In this document: piece after piece, positions 16,055 through 25,674 of the stretch
How the letters are laid out: every line of letters begins with the position of its first letter
How positions within the stretch are numbered: the first letter of the stretch is position 1
Virus record (IMG/VR): IMGVR_UViG_3300028025_000585
Location: 1-33,243 of that record
DNA from: a virus
Direction: 5' to 3' (one strand)
DNA: 33,243 bases
Made by a program: the position numbers and the translations under genes
Notes under the pieces: model-generated
Databases searched by the model: none
Seen by the model: only the letters and a program-made list of their open reading frames with translations
What the model was told of the DNA's origin: nothing

Positions 16055-18814
16055 ATGGCATCAATAATTAGAATAAAACGCTCATCGGTTTCAGGAAACC
16101 CAGCGACGCTTGGCGCTGGTGAATTAGCGTATTCAGCCTTTGGTGGTGCAGGTGGTAATCGTCTTTACATCGGTATGGGGTCAGAGACCTCAGGTAATGC
16201 TGCTAACCACTATGTAATCGGTGGTACTTACTATACTGGTTTAATTGACGCTTCTACTGCTGGTACACTAACAACTAACCAATCATCAATTCCAGTTCTT
16301 TCTGCAACTGGTACGATCGATACTTGGAAAGTTGGTAATACCCAATTAACTGGTAACACTCTATCATCAACTGATACCAATGGTAATATTAACATTACCC
16401 CAAATGGTACTGGTAAATTAGTATTAAACAACGTATACATCAACGGAACTGTTGATAGTCTTGCTGAATATATCTACGACTTAGTCGGTGGTGCAGTTAC
16501 TGCTGGTACTGGTATTACTATCACTAACTCTGATGGTGGAAATTCTTCTACAGTTTCTATTACTAATACTGCTGTTACTGCAGGTAGTTATGGTTCTTCT
16601 AGCGCAATCCCAACATTCACTGTTAATGCGCAAGGTCAACTAACTGCAGCGAGCACAGTTTCTCTTGCAACTTCTTTAAGTATTGCTGGTGATTCTGGCA
16701 CAGATACTGTTGCTCTATTAACTGATACGCTAACATTTACTGGTGGGACTGGTATTACTTCAACTGTTACTAATAACGCAGTTGACTTTAGTATCGATTC
16801 AAGTGTTGTTACTTTAACTGGTACCCAAACACTTACTAATAAGACATTAACAAGTCCAGCATTAACTACTCCAGTTATTGGTTCTGCTGGTGCGATCTTT
16901 AATGGTACTACAGGCACTACAACTGTTGTAGCTTCTTCAGCTGCTGGTTCTACTACTTTAACTTTACCAGCTGCAACTGATACTTTAGTTGGTAAGAATA
17001 CAACTGATACACTAACTAACAAGACAATTAGTTTTGGTTCTAACACCATTACTATGACATCTGCTGAGTTGGCGACTGCGGTTTCTGACGAGACAGGTTC
17101 TGGTGCTCTAGTATTCGGTACTAGCCCAACTATCTCTGCTCCAACAATTACTGGTCACCCTACAGTTGAAGGTGTTACTGCTACTGGAGCAACTGGTACT
17201 GGCGCTTTCGTATTTGCCACTAGCCCAACAATTAGCAGCCCAACTCTAGTAACTCCAACTCTTGGTGTTGCTACTGCCACAAGTATTAATGGTTTAACAA
17301 TCAGTTCAACAACTGGTACATTGGCAATTGCTAACGGTAAAACTCTTACTGCAAGCAATACACTAACATTAACTGGTACTGATACTTCTACTGTTGCTTT
17401 CGGTGCTGGTGGTACTGTTGCTTATGTAGCGAATAAACTAAGCGTATTTGCTTCTACTACTTCTGCAGAACTTGCTGGTGTTATCTCTGATGAAACAGGT
17501 ACTGGTGTTCTAGTATTCTCAAATAGCCCAACTCTAGTAACCCCAACTCTTGGTGCTGCTCTAGCAACTAGCATTACTGCCACTTCTGGCAATATGACTG
17601 TTAATGCCGCATCTGGTAACAACAGCGTAAACTTAGTTCCAACTGGTACTGGTACTGTTGACGTTGCTAACAAGCGTATCACTTCTGTTGCTGAACCTAC
17701 TCAGTCAAGCGATGCAGCTACTAAGAACTACGTTGACGCAGTTAAAACTGGTCTCGATGTTAAAGATTCAGTTATCGTTACTACAACTGGTAACTTAAAT
17801 GCAACATATGCTAACGGAACTTCTGGTGTTGGCGCAACTCTTACTAACTCTGGCACTCAAGCTGCAATTACTATTGATAGTAGAGTTCTTACTGTTGGTG
17901 AACGTGTTTTAGTTAAAGACCAAACAACTGCTTTACAGAATGGTTTCTATAAAGTTACTACTGTTGGTACTGCTTCTACAAACTGGGTATTAACTCGTTC
18001 AACTGATGCTGATGAAAACAGTGAAATTACTCCAGGTGCATTTACTTTCGTTGAAGAAGGTACTGTTGGCGCAAACAATGGTTATGTATGTACTAACGTA
18101 GGTTCTATTACTATCGGTACTACACCGATTACTTTCGTTCAGTTCTCTGGTGCTGGTTCTGTTATCGCTGGTGATGGTTTAACTAAGTCTGGTAATACTC
18201 TAAACGCAGTTGGAACTACAGATCGTATTTCTATCTCTGCTGATGCAATTGATATCTCTTCAAGTTATGTTGGTCAAGCGTCTATTACTACTCTTGGTAC
18301 TATCGCTACTGGTACTTGGCAAGGTAGTATCGTTGGACCAACATATGGTGGTACTGGTGTAAATAACGGATCTAAAACTATCACTCTTGGTGGCAGTTTA
18401 AGCACTATCGGCGCATATACTATTGCATTAACTGCAACTGCTAATACTACATTAACATTACCTGTTACTGGTACTCTTTCTACTTTAGCTGGCACAGAGA
18501 CATTAACTAATAAAACTCTAACTGCTCCAGTTATCGCAACAATCGTTAACACTGGTACATTAACACTTCCAACTTCTACTGATACTTTAGTTGGTCGTGC
18601 TACTACTGATACATTAACTAATAAAACAATTCAGGGTGCAGTAATCACTACTGGTAGTATTAACAATACTCCAATCGGTGCTTCTACTGCTAATACTGGT
18701 GCGTTTACAACTATTAGTGCAAGTGGTACTATTACTGCTTCTGGTAATATTACTGGTGCTGGGGCTGCAACATCAACTTTGGATGGTTTCCAAATTGATG
18801 GTGGTACGTACTAA
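16055..18814 (+). CDS. Large repeat-rich tail-fibre-like protein
   Basis: 919 residues. The N-terminus [20 protein letters not shown] followed by LAYSAFGG is the typical attachment-type start of fibre proteins in T4-like aquatic phages. The body is Thr/Ser/Gly/Ala-rich with recurring [22 protein letters not shown] and TDTLVG units that predict a long beta fibre. A distinct domain lies at about 555-700 ([20 protein letters not shown], then [20 protein letters not shown]), which I have seen as a conserved fibre module. It ends [12 protein letters not shown]. Ribosome site GGAG at 16043-16046. It probably forms part of the host-binding apparatus; the receptor is unknown. The repeats invite in-frame recombination with the next fibre gene. 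Confidence 0.75.
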   Translation: MASIIRIKRSSVSGNPATLGAGELAYSAFGGAGGNRLYIGMGSETSGNAANHYVIGGTYYTGLIDASTAGTLTTNQSSIPVLSATGTIDTWKVGNTQLTGNTLSSTDTNGNINITPNGTGKLVLNNVYINGTVDSLAEYIYDLVGGAVTAGTGITITNSDGGNSSTVSITNTAVTAGSYGSSSAIPTFTVNAQGQLTAASTVSLATSLSIAGDSGTDTVALLTDTLTFTGGTGITSTVTNNAVDFSIDSSVVTLTGTQTLTNKTLTSPALTTPVIGSAGAIFNGTTGTTTVVASSAAGSTTLTLPAATDTLVGKNTTDTLTNKTISFGSNTITMTSAELATAVSDETGSGALVFGTSPTISAPTITGHPTVEGVTATGATGTGAFVFATSPTISSPTLVTPTLGVATATSINGLTISSTTGTLAIANGKTLTASNTLTLTGTDTSTVAFGAGGTVAYVANKLSVFASTTSAELAGVISDETGTGVLVFSNSPTLVTPTLGAALATSITATSGNMTVNAASGNNSVNLVPTGTGTVDVANKRITSVAEPTQSSDAATKNYVDAVKTGLDVKDSVIVTTTGNLNATYANGTSGVGATLTNSGTQAAITIDSRVLTVGERVLVKDQTTALQNGFYKVTTVGTASTNWVLTRSTDADENSEITPGAFTFVEEGTVGANNGYVCTNVGSITIGTTPITFVQFSGAGSVIAGDGLTKSGNTLNAVGTTDRISISADAIDISSSYVGQASITTLGTIATGTWQGSIVGPTYGGTGVNNGSKTITLGGSLSTIGAYTIALTATANTTLTLPVTGTLSTLAGTETLTNKTLTAPVIATIVNTGTLTLPTSTDTLVGRATTDTLTNKTIQGAVITTGSINNTPIGASTANTGAFTTISASGTITASGNITGAGAATSTLDGFQIDGGTY

Positions 18815-18821
18815 CTAAATA
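18815..18821 (+). promoter_or_regulatory. Late-promoter-like box CTAAATA
   Basis: CTAAATA starts on the base after the previous stop codon (18812-18814), 52 bases before the next ATG. Transcription from here would place the CTGGGG hairpin at 18832-18851 at the very 5' end of the leader. Confidence 0.45.
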
Positions 18822-18831
18822 TAGTATAACA

Positions 18832-18851
18832 CTGGGGATTCTTATCCCCAG
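18832..18851 (+). terminator. CTGGGG hairpin before the 907-residue fibre gene
   Basis: CTGGGGAT (18832-18839) pairs with ATCCCCAG (18844-18851): eight base pairs and a TCTT loop, followed six bases later by TTTTT (18858-18862). This is a reasonable intrinsic terminator for the upstream fibre gene. It may also act as a 5' leader hairpin if transcription starts at the box at 18815. Confidence 0.65.
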
Positions 18852-18872
18852 ATAACCTTTTTAGGAATATGG

Positions 18873-21596
18873 ATGAGTAATAAAGTCTTACTCAAGAAGT
18901 CGTCCGTCTTGGGCAAAGCCCCAGAAACGACTGACTTGGATTACGGTGAATTGGCATTAAACTATGCTGATGGCTTACTGTATTTCAAAAATGCTTCTAA
19001 TAACATCCAATCCTTTGCTGCGTATAACTCTGCCACAGTTACACTAACAGCAACACAAACTCTAACAAACAAAACCCTTACTAGCCCTACTCTTAATACT
19101 CCAAGTATTAATGGTGGCTCAGTATCACTCGCCAATGGTACATTAGTAGTACCAACATCAGCTTCTCCTTCTCAGACTGATACAGGTTCTATTGTTTATG
19201 ATACTGCATTCGGTATACTTACAGTTGGAACTGGGTCTGGTCGTAAATTATTAGTAGATACAAGTACTACACAAACCCTAACAAACAAAACTTTAACTGC
19301 AGCTTCTCTAGGAAATTCTGTTTTAACAGGAACACTTTCTGCTGGTTCATCAGTAGGAACTAATGGACAATACTTAAAATCAACAGGTACTGGTGTTGCT
19401 TGGGCATCTCTTCCTGCTTCATATACATTACCAGAAGCAACTACTTCTACTCTTGGTGGTGTAATTGTTGGTAGCGGTCTAAATGTAACTTCTGGAACAA
19501 TTTCTACAGTATTTGATGGCGCATATTCTAGTCTGTCTGGAAAACCTGATGTTGTAACATTAACTGACACTCAGACACTAACAAATAAAACCCTTACTAG
19601 CCCAACTCTTACAACACCTTCAATTACTGGTACTATAACAGGTGATGGTGCTTTTACAGGATATCTTAAGAGTTTAAATTCACAAGGCGATGAGGGTGGT
19701 GAAATCCTTCTCGCAAAACCACAAACCAATAACACAATAGCTGGTACTGGTGTAACAATTGACATTTGGCAAAACAGAATTCGTTTCTTTGAGCAAGGTG
19801 GTAGTGCTCGTGGTGCTTATATTGATATTACTGCAACAGCAAATGGCGTTGGAACAAACCTACTAACTGGCAGTGGCACTTCTTTGCCATCCCAGACTGG
19901 TAATTCTGGTAAATATCTAACAACAGATGGCACAAATGCTTCTTGGGCAACATTAAGTTCTTACACTTTACCAGCTGCAAATACTACAACTCTTGGTGGT
20001 GTAATAATTCCAGCAGTTGGAACATCTGGTTTAACAAATACAAGCGGAACTATTGGTTTAGCAACAGCAACTGCCACTCAGCTTGGTGGTGTTAAAATTG
20101 ATGGAACTACTATCGGTATTTCTACTGGTATTATTTCTGTTAATCAATCTGGTTTACAAGCACCTGCTGCAGCACTAACTGGCACTACTCTTGCTTCCAA
20201 CGTAGTAAATTCTAGTTTAACAGCTGTTGGTACTTTAGTTGACCTTACTGTCACTAATCCTATTGCTGGTTCAGTAACTGGTAATGCTGGTTCTGTCACT
20301 AATGGTGTCTATACATCAGTAGCATATGCTAATCCTGCTTGGATTACAAGTTTAGCAGGAAGTAAAATTACTGGTCTTGCTACTTCAGCAACGACTGATA
20401 CAACCAATGCTTCAAATATCTCTAGTGGAACTCTTGGTTCTGCTAGATTACCAATTGCCACAACAGGAGCAATTGGTGGTGTTAAGATTGACGGCACTTC
20501 TATTACTATCACTGATGGTGTAATTTCTGCTGTTGCCGCAGTTGGTGCTGCAGCAGCTGGCCAATTAACTGGTTCTACTTTAGCTGCAAACGTAACTAAT
20601 TCAAGTTTAACATCTGTTGGAACACTTACTAATTTAACAGTAACAAACACAATTATTGGTTCTATTACTGGATCAGCTGGTTCTGTTACTGCTGGTAATA
20701 TCGTTGGAACTATCCAATCTTCTAACTTACCAAAAGCATCTACATCGAATCTTGGTGCGGTGAGAGTTGATGGAACTACTGTTACTATTGATGCTGATGG
20801 CATTATTAGTTCTACAGGTGGTGGCGGTGGTGCTGGTTCAGGTACTGTAAATACAGGTACTGCTGGTAACCTAACATATTATGCAAGTTCAACTACTGCT
20901 GTTAGCCCACTTACTGCTTTAAACTGGAATTCAGGAACAACTACTTTAGCGTTGACTGGAACATTCAGCGCAACGACTCTTTCTGGTTCTTTAGCAGCAA
21001 GTAACCTTACTGGTACTATCGCAGCTGCAAGATTACCAACTGCAACTACTGGCGCACTTGGCGCTGTTAAAGTTGATGGTTCAACTATCACCATTGATGG
21101 TAATGGCGTTATTAGTTCTACAGCCTCAGGTGGTGGTTCTGGAACAGTAACTTCTATCTCAGCAGGTACTGGTCTAACAAGTTCTACTGGTGGTGCAATT
21201 ACTACAACTGGAACTATTTCTGTAGACACCTCAGTTGTAACAACAAATACTGGTTCTCAAACACTAACTAATAAAACACTAAATAGTCCAGTAATTACTG
21301 GTTCATTAACTGCTGGTGGTGGAACTGGTACTAATGGTCAAGTATTAACATCGACTGGTAGTGGTGTTCAGTGGACTACGGTTTCTGGTGGCGGTGGTGG
21401 GGATTATACTCTCCCAGTAGCATCGGTTTCAGTCCTTGGTGGTATTAAAATTGGTAGTGGTTTATCGGTTGCGGGAGATGGTACTGTTGATGTTATCGGT
21501 GCCAGTGGTTCTACCGCTGCAGGTGTTGTCCCCTACGACTTTGGGTATATCACTGAAACAGTTATGACCATGCAAGATCATGGTTCAATCGTATAA
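18873..21596 (+). CDS. Large repeat-rich tail-fibre-like protein
   Basis: 907 residues. The start (KVLLKKSSVLGKAPETTDLD, then YGELALNYADGLLYF) is a standard N-terminal fibre motif in T4-like aquatic phages. The body is a series of Thr/Gly/Ser-rich beta units: [14 protein letters not shown] units, ATTGALGAVKVDGSTITIDG-type units, and glycine runs near residues 650 and 840. It ends YDFGYITETVMTMQDHGSIV. Ribosome site AGGA at 18863-18866. An out-of-frame ATG at 18869 opens a three-codon reading frame overlapping the true start. It is probably a long, thin fibre in the adsorption apparatus, paired with the 919-residue protein upstream, with which it shares repeats. Receptor specificity cannot be inferred. 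Confidence 0.75.
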   Translation: MSNKVLLKKSSVLGKAPETTDLDYGELALNYADGLLYFKNASNNIQSFAAYNSATVTLTATQTLTNKTLTSPTLNTPSINGGSVSLANGTLVVPTSASPSQTDTGSIVYDTAFGILTVGTGSGRKLLVDTSTTQTLTNKTLTAASLGNSVLTGTLSAGSSVGTNGQYLKSTGTGVAWASLPASYTLPEATTSTLGGVIVGSGLNVTSGTISTVFDGAYSSLSGKPDVVTLTDTQTLTNKTLTSPTLTTPSITGTITGDGAFTGYLKSLNSQGDEGGEILLAKPQTNNTIAGTGVTIDIWQNRIRFFEQGGSARGAYIDITATANGVGTNLLTGSGTSLPSQTGNSGKYLTTDGTNASWATLSSYTLPAANTTTLGGVIIPAVGTSGLTNTSGTIGLATATATQLGGVKIDGTTIGISTGIISVNQSGLQAPAAALTGTTLASNVVNSSLTAVGTLVDLTVTNPIAGSVTGNAGSVTNGVYTSVAYANPAWITSLAGSKITGLATSATTDTTNASNISSGTLGSARLPIATTGAIGGVKIDGTSITITDGVISAVAAVGAAAAGQLTGSTLAANVTNSSLTSVGTLTNLTVTNTIIGSITGSAGSVTAGNIVGTIQSSNLPKASTSNLGAVRVDGTTVTIDADGIISSTGGGGGAGSGTVNTGTAGNLTYYASSTTAVSPLTALNWNSGTTTLALTGTFSATTLSGSLAASNLTGTIAAARLPTATTGALGAVKVDGSTITIDGNGVISSTASGGGSGTVTSISAGTGLTSSTGGAITTTGTISVDTSVVTTNTGSQTLTNKTLNSPVITGSLTAGGGTGTNGQVLTSTGSGVQWTTVSGGGGGDYTLPVASVSVLGGIKIGSGLSVAGDGTVDVIGASGSTAAGVVPYDFGYITETVMTMQDHGSIV

Positions 21597-21607
21597 GAGA
21601 ATAATAC

Positions 21608-22759
21608 ATGGCAATTCAATTACAAGTTAGACGTGGAACAGCTACCCAACATAACACCTTTACTGGTGCAGCGGGAGAACTTACACTTGACACAACTAAT
21701 AATTCATTGCGTGTTCATGATGGTTCTACTGCTGGTGGTCACCAGACTCTTCGCGCAAATCTAACAAACATAATCTCAGGTTCTAGTCTTGCGCTTGGAG
21801 CAGGTGGTTTTACTGGCGCAACATTAGCACTAACTGGTAATGCAACTGTTGGTGGAACATTAGGTGTTACTGGCGATACAACTGTTGGCGGAACATTAGG
21901 TGTTACTGGTAATACAACAATTAGTGGATCATTAACTGTAACTGGAAATATTACACTTAATGGTACTACTCAAACGATTAACTCAACAGTAACTGCTATT
22001 GTTGATCCAATTATTAGAATTGGTACTGGAACTGGTGGTGCTGTATTAACTACTAATGATAGTAAAGATCGTGGTCTAGAATTTAATTATTATTCTAGTG
22101 CTAACAGATATGGTTTTATTGGTTACAAACAAGCAACTGGTGATATTCGTTTCTTATTAAACACTACCAATACTTCTGAAGTAATTACTGGTACCCTTGC
22201 TAATATTGTTGCAGCTGGAATTACTGGCACGACAGGTACATTCTCCTCAACTATGGGGATTACTGGTAATACAACTATTGGCGGAACATTAGGTGTTACT
22301 GGCAATACTACTTTATCTGGCACACTGAGTGCTGGTGCAACAACTCTAAGTTCATTGACCCTTACTACTCAATTAGGTATTGCTCAGGGTGGTACTGGTC
22401 AAACAACTCTACCAGAGATTGGTCAAATTCTAATCGGTAACTCCTCAAATGGATTTACCATGAATCGTATTACTGGTGGTTCATTTATTCAGATTACTAA
22501 TACAAGTGGTGGTATATCTATTGGATATACTGGTACTTCTGGTTCTTCTGCAGTTTTCGCAGCGCAAGCAACATCAGATCTTGGTTATGTGTATGATTCT
22601 AATATTATTGCAACAGAAGACCTCGGAGCAGTCGGTGGCTCAGTCCCATTAACATACGATATGGGTGTATTGCGATTAGACGGTATTGTCTCTATTTCTA
22701 ACCTTGACCAATCTGTAAAATCAGATTATCTTGGTTACTCAATTATTTTCGGATTCTAA
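21608..22759 (+). CDS. Tail-fibre-like structural protein
   Basis: 383 residues. The N-terminus IQLQVRRGTATQHNTFTGAA, then GELTLDTTNNSLRVHDG, is a widespread phage fibre start, shared with the 528-residue protein at 25675. It is followed by 12-residue TVGGTLGVTGNT repeats, a globular part (about 125-200) and a C-terminal domain ending SISNLDQSVKSDYLGYSIIF. No catalytic residues stand out, so although this start is sometimes annotated as hyaluronidase-like I give no enzyme call. Ribosome site AAGAGA. It lies 11 bases after the previous gene and 9 before the next, so it is likely cotranscribed. Confidence 0.7.
   Translation: MAIQLQVRRGTATQHNTFTGAAGELTLDTTNNSLRVHDGSTAGGHQTLRANLTNIISGSSLALGAGGFTGATLALTGNATVGGTLGVTGDTTVGGTLGVTGNTTISGSLTVTGNITLNGTTQTINSTVTAIVDPIIRIGTGTGGAVLTTNDSKDRGLEFNYYSSANRYGFIGYKQATGDIRFLLNTTNTSEVITGTLANIVAAGITGTTGTFSSTMGITGNTTIGGTLGVTGNTTLSGTLSAGATTLSSLTLTTQLGIAQGGTGQTTLPEIGQILIGNSSNGFTMNRITGGSFIQITNTSGGISIGYTGTSGSSAVFAAQATSDLGYVYDSNIIATEDLGAVGGSVPLTYDMGVLRLDGIVSISNLDQSVKSDYLGYSIIFGF
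21845..21916 (+). repeat. Two tandem 36-base fibre repeats (third copy at 22274-22309)
   Basis: Units 21845-21880 and 21881-21916 both encode TVGGTLGVTG(D/N)T and differ only slightly. A third copy encoding TIGGTLGVTGNT sits 358 bases further on at 22274-22309, flanking a non-repetitive segment. That segment could be swapped as a cassette by recombination between the repeats. Confidence 0.8.
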
Positions 22760-22768
22760 GGATATAAC

Positions 22769-25648
22769 ATGGCACGTCAGTTAGTTGAAAAATATATTTT
22801 CTCACCAAACATAGCGGGATCAGGGACAGTTAAGTTTCCTGGTAAAGTTGACTTAACACAACTTTTGATTATTGCGAATAAAACTCAGCAAACAAACATC
22901 TACGCTATTGGTGACCCAACAAAGAATGGCACAATTTCGTATGATCCATTAGATACTACTTTCATGGGTGGTACTTCTCAGTACTCTGAGCAAGTCGGTG
23001 TAACTACTGTTGTTTTTGCAGCTGATACTTCAACAATGCTATCAAGCGATAAACTTGCTATTTACTCTGATGCTCCAAAATATGTTGGTAACATTGTTCG
23101 TCCATATGGTTTCGGTGTTGATGCCATTGAACGTCAACGTGTTGCTAATCCCCAATCATTAATTGACGCTGACTTTGAATACGGTTTACAGCCTACTAAG
23201 TGGCAGAACTATACAGATATCCGTGGTATTCCAGGTATCTACGAAAAACCAGGTCTTGATTTGTTTATTACCAACATTACATCAGATGGTGGTAACCCAT
23301 CTGTTATGACTGTTACTTGTTCACAAGATCACGGACTTTCTGTTGCAACTCCAGTTATTATCTTTGGTTGCGCAGGTGTTGCTACTGCTGCTCGTTCTGA
23401 GGGGTCATTCGTTATTAATACTGTTCCATCTTCAACTACTTTTACTTACTTTGCTAAAGGTATTGTTGGTGTAAATGGAACTTCTGTCTATAATCAATCT
23501 ACTTACGCACGACGTGGTGGTTTCTATGCTGGTTCTGGATTACCAATTACTGGTTATTCTTCTAACGCAGCATCGCCATCTGTTATTACAGTTACTTGTT
23601 CAGCAAATCATGGTTTGATTGCTGGCTCACCAATTGTTAACGTGGTTACTTCTAGTGGAACAAACCACGCATTAATGGGTGGTAACTTCTTTATTGAGTC
23701 TGTGCCAACTGCAAATACATTTACGTTCACTGCCCGAGTTGGTGGTGCAGTACAAAACTCTAGCATTGTTGCTACAACTTATACTCGTTCTGATGCATTC
23801 GTTCAACATAGACCATTTGATGGTGGTGTTAACTTAGGTACATTCCTACCTTCTCATGGCGCATCCGTTTCTCGTCAAACTAAAAAGTATATGCGTTACC
23901 AATCAGGTAAAGGTATTCTTTGGACTTCTGGTGTTTTGTTTAACCCAGTTTTAAATCTTGACCAAATTTCTGCTGCAGCTACTACTGTTGGTTCAGTAAT
24001 TACAGTATCCACTGAAATTGACCATGGTCTTCAGGCTGGTTGTACTATTGAAATTGCAGGTGTTGTTACTTCTGGTTATAATGGTATATATGGTGTAGTT
24101 TCTATTGTTAATGAATCTACATTTACTGTTTCTGCTCAGGCTACTCTTGGTGGCACTTCTGCTGTTATTACTAACCTTCCACGTGTTACTGTTAAAAACT
24201 GGATCGGCGCATCAACTCGTGTTGGCGCATTTGACGATCAAAACGGACTATTCTGGGAATATGATGGACAAGAATTAGCAGTTGTTAAGCGTTCAGCAAC
24301 TTATCAGTTGTCAGGATTTATTTCTGTAACTGCTGGGTCACAATCAATTACTGGTTCATCAACTCGTTTTACTCAACAATTAAAAGCTGGTGACTCAATC
24401 GTTATTCGTGGTATGACATATCGTGTTGGTTCTATTACCGATGATACTACCATGACCATTAACCCAGAGTATCGTGGTGTTAATAACTCTTCAGGTATTA
24501 AGATTGCTCAAGTTATCGACCAGCGTGTTCCACAATCTCAATTTAACTTTGACAAGATTGATGGTACTGGTATTTCTGGATATGCGGTAAACTTGAACAA
24601 GATGCAAATGTTGGGAATTTCATTCTCTTGGTATGGTGCTGGTTTTATTGACTTTATGCTACGTGGTCCAGATGGTAATATGATTCCTGTTCACCGTATG
24701 AAACAAAATAACGTGAACGATGAAGCGTATATGCGTACTGGTAACAGCGCAGTTCGTTATCAAGCGATCAATGAATCTGCCCGAGATCGTTTAGCAACAG
24801 CAATGAATAGTTCTGTTACTTCAATTGTATTAAATGATGCGTCTCGTTTCCCAGCCACTGGTGGAACTATTCTTGTCGATCATGAATATATTACCTATAC
24901 AGGTAAAGCAGGTAATACCTTAACTGGTTTGACCCGTGGCGCATCATTCACGATGTTCGTAGGTGGTTCTAACAAGACATTCTCTGGTGGCGCAGCAGCA
25001 AGTCATGCTGTTGGTAATGGGTATACCGCAGTAACTTTAATTACTTGTACTTGCGCACCTATTGTTAACCACTGGGGTTCTTCTTATATCATGGATGGTG
25101 GTTTCGACTCTGACCGTGGTTACTACTTTAACTACGCTGGTATTGGTAACTCTATCCCAGCAAATTCTTCTGAAACTCAGTTCTTCTTGCGTTTGGCTCC
25201 ATCTGTTTCTAACTCAATTGCTGGAGCATTCGGTGATCGAGATCTTATCAATCGTTCACAACTGTTGCTACAAAAACTACAAGTTCAGTCAGACCAGTCT
25301 GTGCAGGTATATGGTATTTTGAATCCAGGTAATATTGATGCGTCTTCATTAACTTGGACTGCTGTTAATACTACTGCGCTCGGCTCACAACCTTCTTTCG
25401 CTCAGATTTCTACTAGTACTTCAACTGCAGCAACTCCAGGCGAACAAAACTTTTCAACCCTTGGTCAGCCAAATGGTTTCGCCGAGATTGACTTATCACA
25501 GTTGAAAGAACTAACAAACTCTGCTATTGGTGGTTATTCTAACTATCCAGATGGTCCAGACGTTTTAGCAGTAGTTGTTAGAAATCTTTCTTCAACCAAT
25601 GCAGCAACTGTTTCAGTAAACTTATTCTGGTCTGAAGCGCAAGCATAA
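22769..25648 (+). CDS. Large virion structural protein of the T4-like fibre region
   Basis: 959 residues. The start VEKYIFSPNIAGSGTVKFPG followed by KVDLTQLLIIANKT is one I recall from large structural proteins of T4-like aquatic phages. Three beta modules each built on an HGL core (TCSQDHGL near 189, TCSANHGL near 275, TEIDHGL near 417) end in a TFT or FTVSA strand. Residues about 514-570 hold the TGSSTRFTQQLKAGDSI module shared with the gp7-like and DUF4815 proteins. A conserved C-terminal part contains APIVNHWGSSYIMDGGFDSD at about 764-783. Ribosome site AAGGAT. It is likely a tail or fibre component; no enzymatic motif was found. Less repetitive than its neighbours, so probably a core protein. 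Confidence 0.65.
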   Translation: MARQLVEKYIFSPNIAGSGTVKFPGKVDLTQLLIIANKTQQTNIYAIGDPTKNGTISYDPLDTTFMGGTSQYSEQVGVTTVVFAADTSTMLSSDKLAIYSDAPKYVGNIVRPYGFGVDAIERQRVANPQSLIDADFEYGLQPTKWQNYTDIRGIPGIYEKPGLDLFITNITSDGGNPSVMTVTCSQDHGLSVATPVIIFGCAGVATAARSEGSFVINTVPSSTTFTYFAKGIVGVNGTSVYNQSTYARRGGFYAGSGLPITGYSSNAASPSVITVTCSANHGLIAGSPIVNVVTSSGTNHALMGGNFFIESVPTANTFTFTARVGGAVQNSSIVATTYTRSDAFVQHRPFDGGVNLGTFLPSHGASVSRQTKKYMRYQSGKGILWTSGVLFNPVLNLDQISAAATTVGSVITVSTEIDHGLQAGCTIEIAGVVTSGYNGIYGVVSIVNESTFTVSAQATLGGTSAVITNLPRVTVKNWIGASTRVGAFDDQNGLFWEYDGQELAVVKRSATYQLSGFISVTAGSQSITGSSTRFTQQLKAGDSIVIRGMTYRVGSITDDTTMTINPEYRGVNNSSGIKIAQVIDQRVPQSQFNFDKIDGTGISGYAVNLNKMQMLGISFSWYGAGFIDFMLRGPDGNMIPVHRMKQNNVNDEAYMRTGNSAVRYQAINESARDRLATAMNSSVTSIVLNDASRFPATGGTILVDHEYITYTGKAGNTLTGLTRGASFTMFVGGSNKTFSGGAAASHAVGNGYTAVTLITCTCAPIVNHWGSSYIMDGGFDSDRGYYFNYAGIGNSIPANSSETQFFLRLAPSVSNSIAGAFGDRDLINRSQLLLQKLQVQSDQSVQVYGILNPGNIDASSLTWTAVNTTALGSQPSFAQISTSTSTAATPGEQNFSTLGQPNGFAEIDLSQLKELTNSAIGGYSNYPDGPDVLAVVVRNLSSTNAATVSVNLFWSEAQA

Positions 25649-25651
25649 ATA
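25644..25651 (+). promoter_or_regulatory. Late-promoter-like box CATAAATA
   Basis: The same one-mismatch variant of the late box as at 5260. It overlaps the stop of the 959-residue protein and lies 23 bases before the next ATG, with GAGGAA as ribosome site between. Confidence 0.45.
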
Positions 25652-25674
25652 TACAAAAATAGAGGAAATTCAAA

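Larger units (their letters stand above)
16800..21300 (+). repeat. Dispersed TLTNKT-coding repeats in two adjacent fibre genes
   Basis: Short DNA repeats encoding (D/T)(Q/T)[12 protein letters not shown] occur at least eight times: near 16825, 17007, 18499, 18607 in the first fibre gene and near 19053, 19270, 19570, 21256 in the second. Spellings are similar but not identical (ACTAATAAAAC, ACAAACAAAAC). They probably encode equivalent turns of a beta fibre and provide homology for recombination. Confidence 0.75.

Noticed and set aside
18869-18880. ATG GAT GAG TAA mini reading frame overlapping the start of the 907-residue fibre gene
   Set aside because: Only three codons. It could affect initiation at 18873 but is too short to support as a gene, and the real ATG is also well spaced from AGGA.
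20309-20803. 164-residue reverse-strand frame inside the 907-residue fibre gene
   Set aside because: Val/Pro/Ala-rich translation is the mirror of Thr/Gly/Ala repeats. There is no ribosome site, and all neighbours are on the + strand.
16800-21300. Regular short repeats as a possible CRISPR array
   Set aside because: The repeats are in frame within open fibre genes, irregularly spaced, diverged in sequence, and there are no cas genes.
21608-22759. Hyaluronidase call for the two RRGT-starting fibre proteins
   Set aside because: Only the N-terminal fibre motif supports such a label. No catalytic residues were identified.
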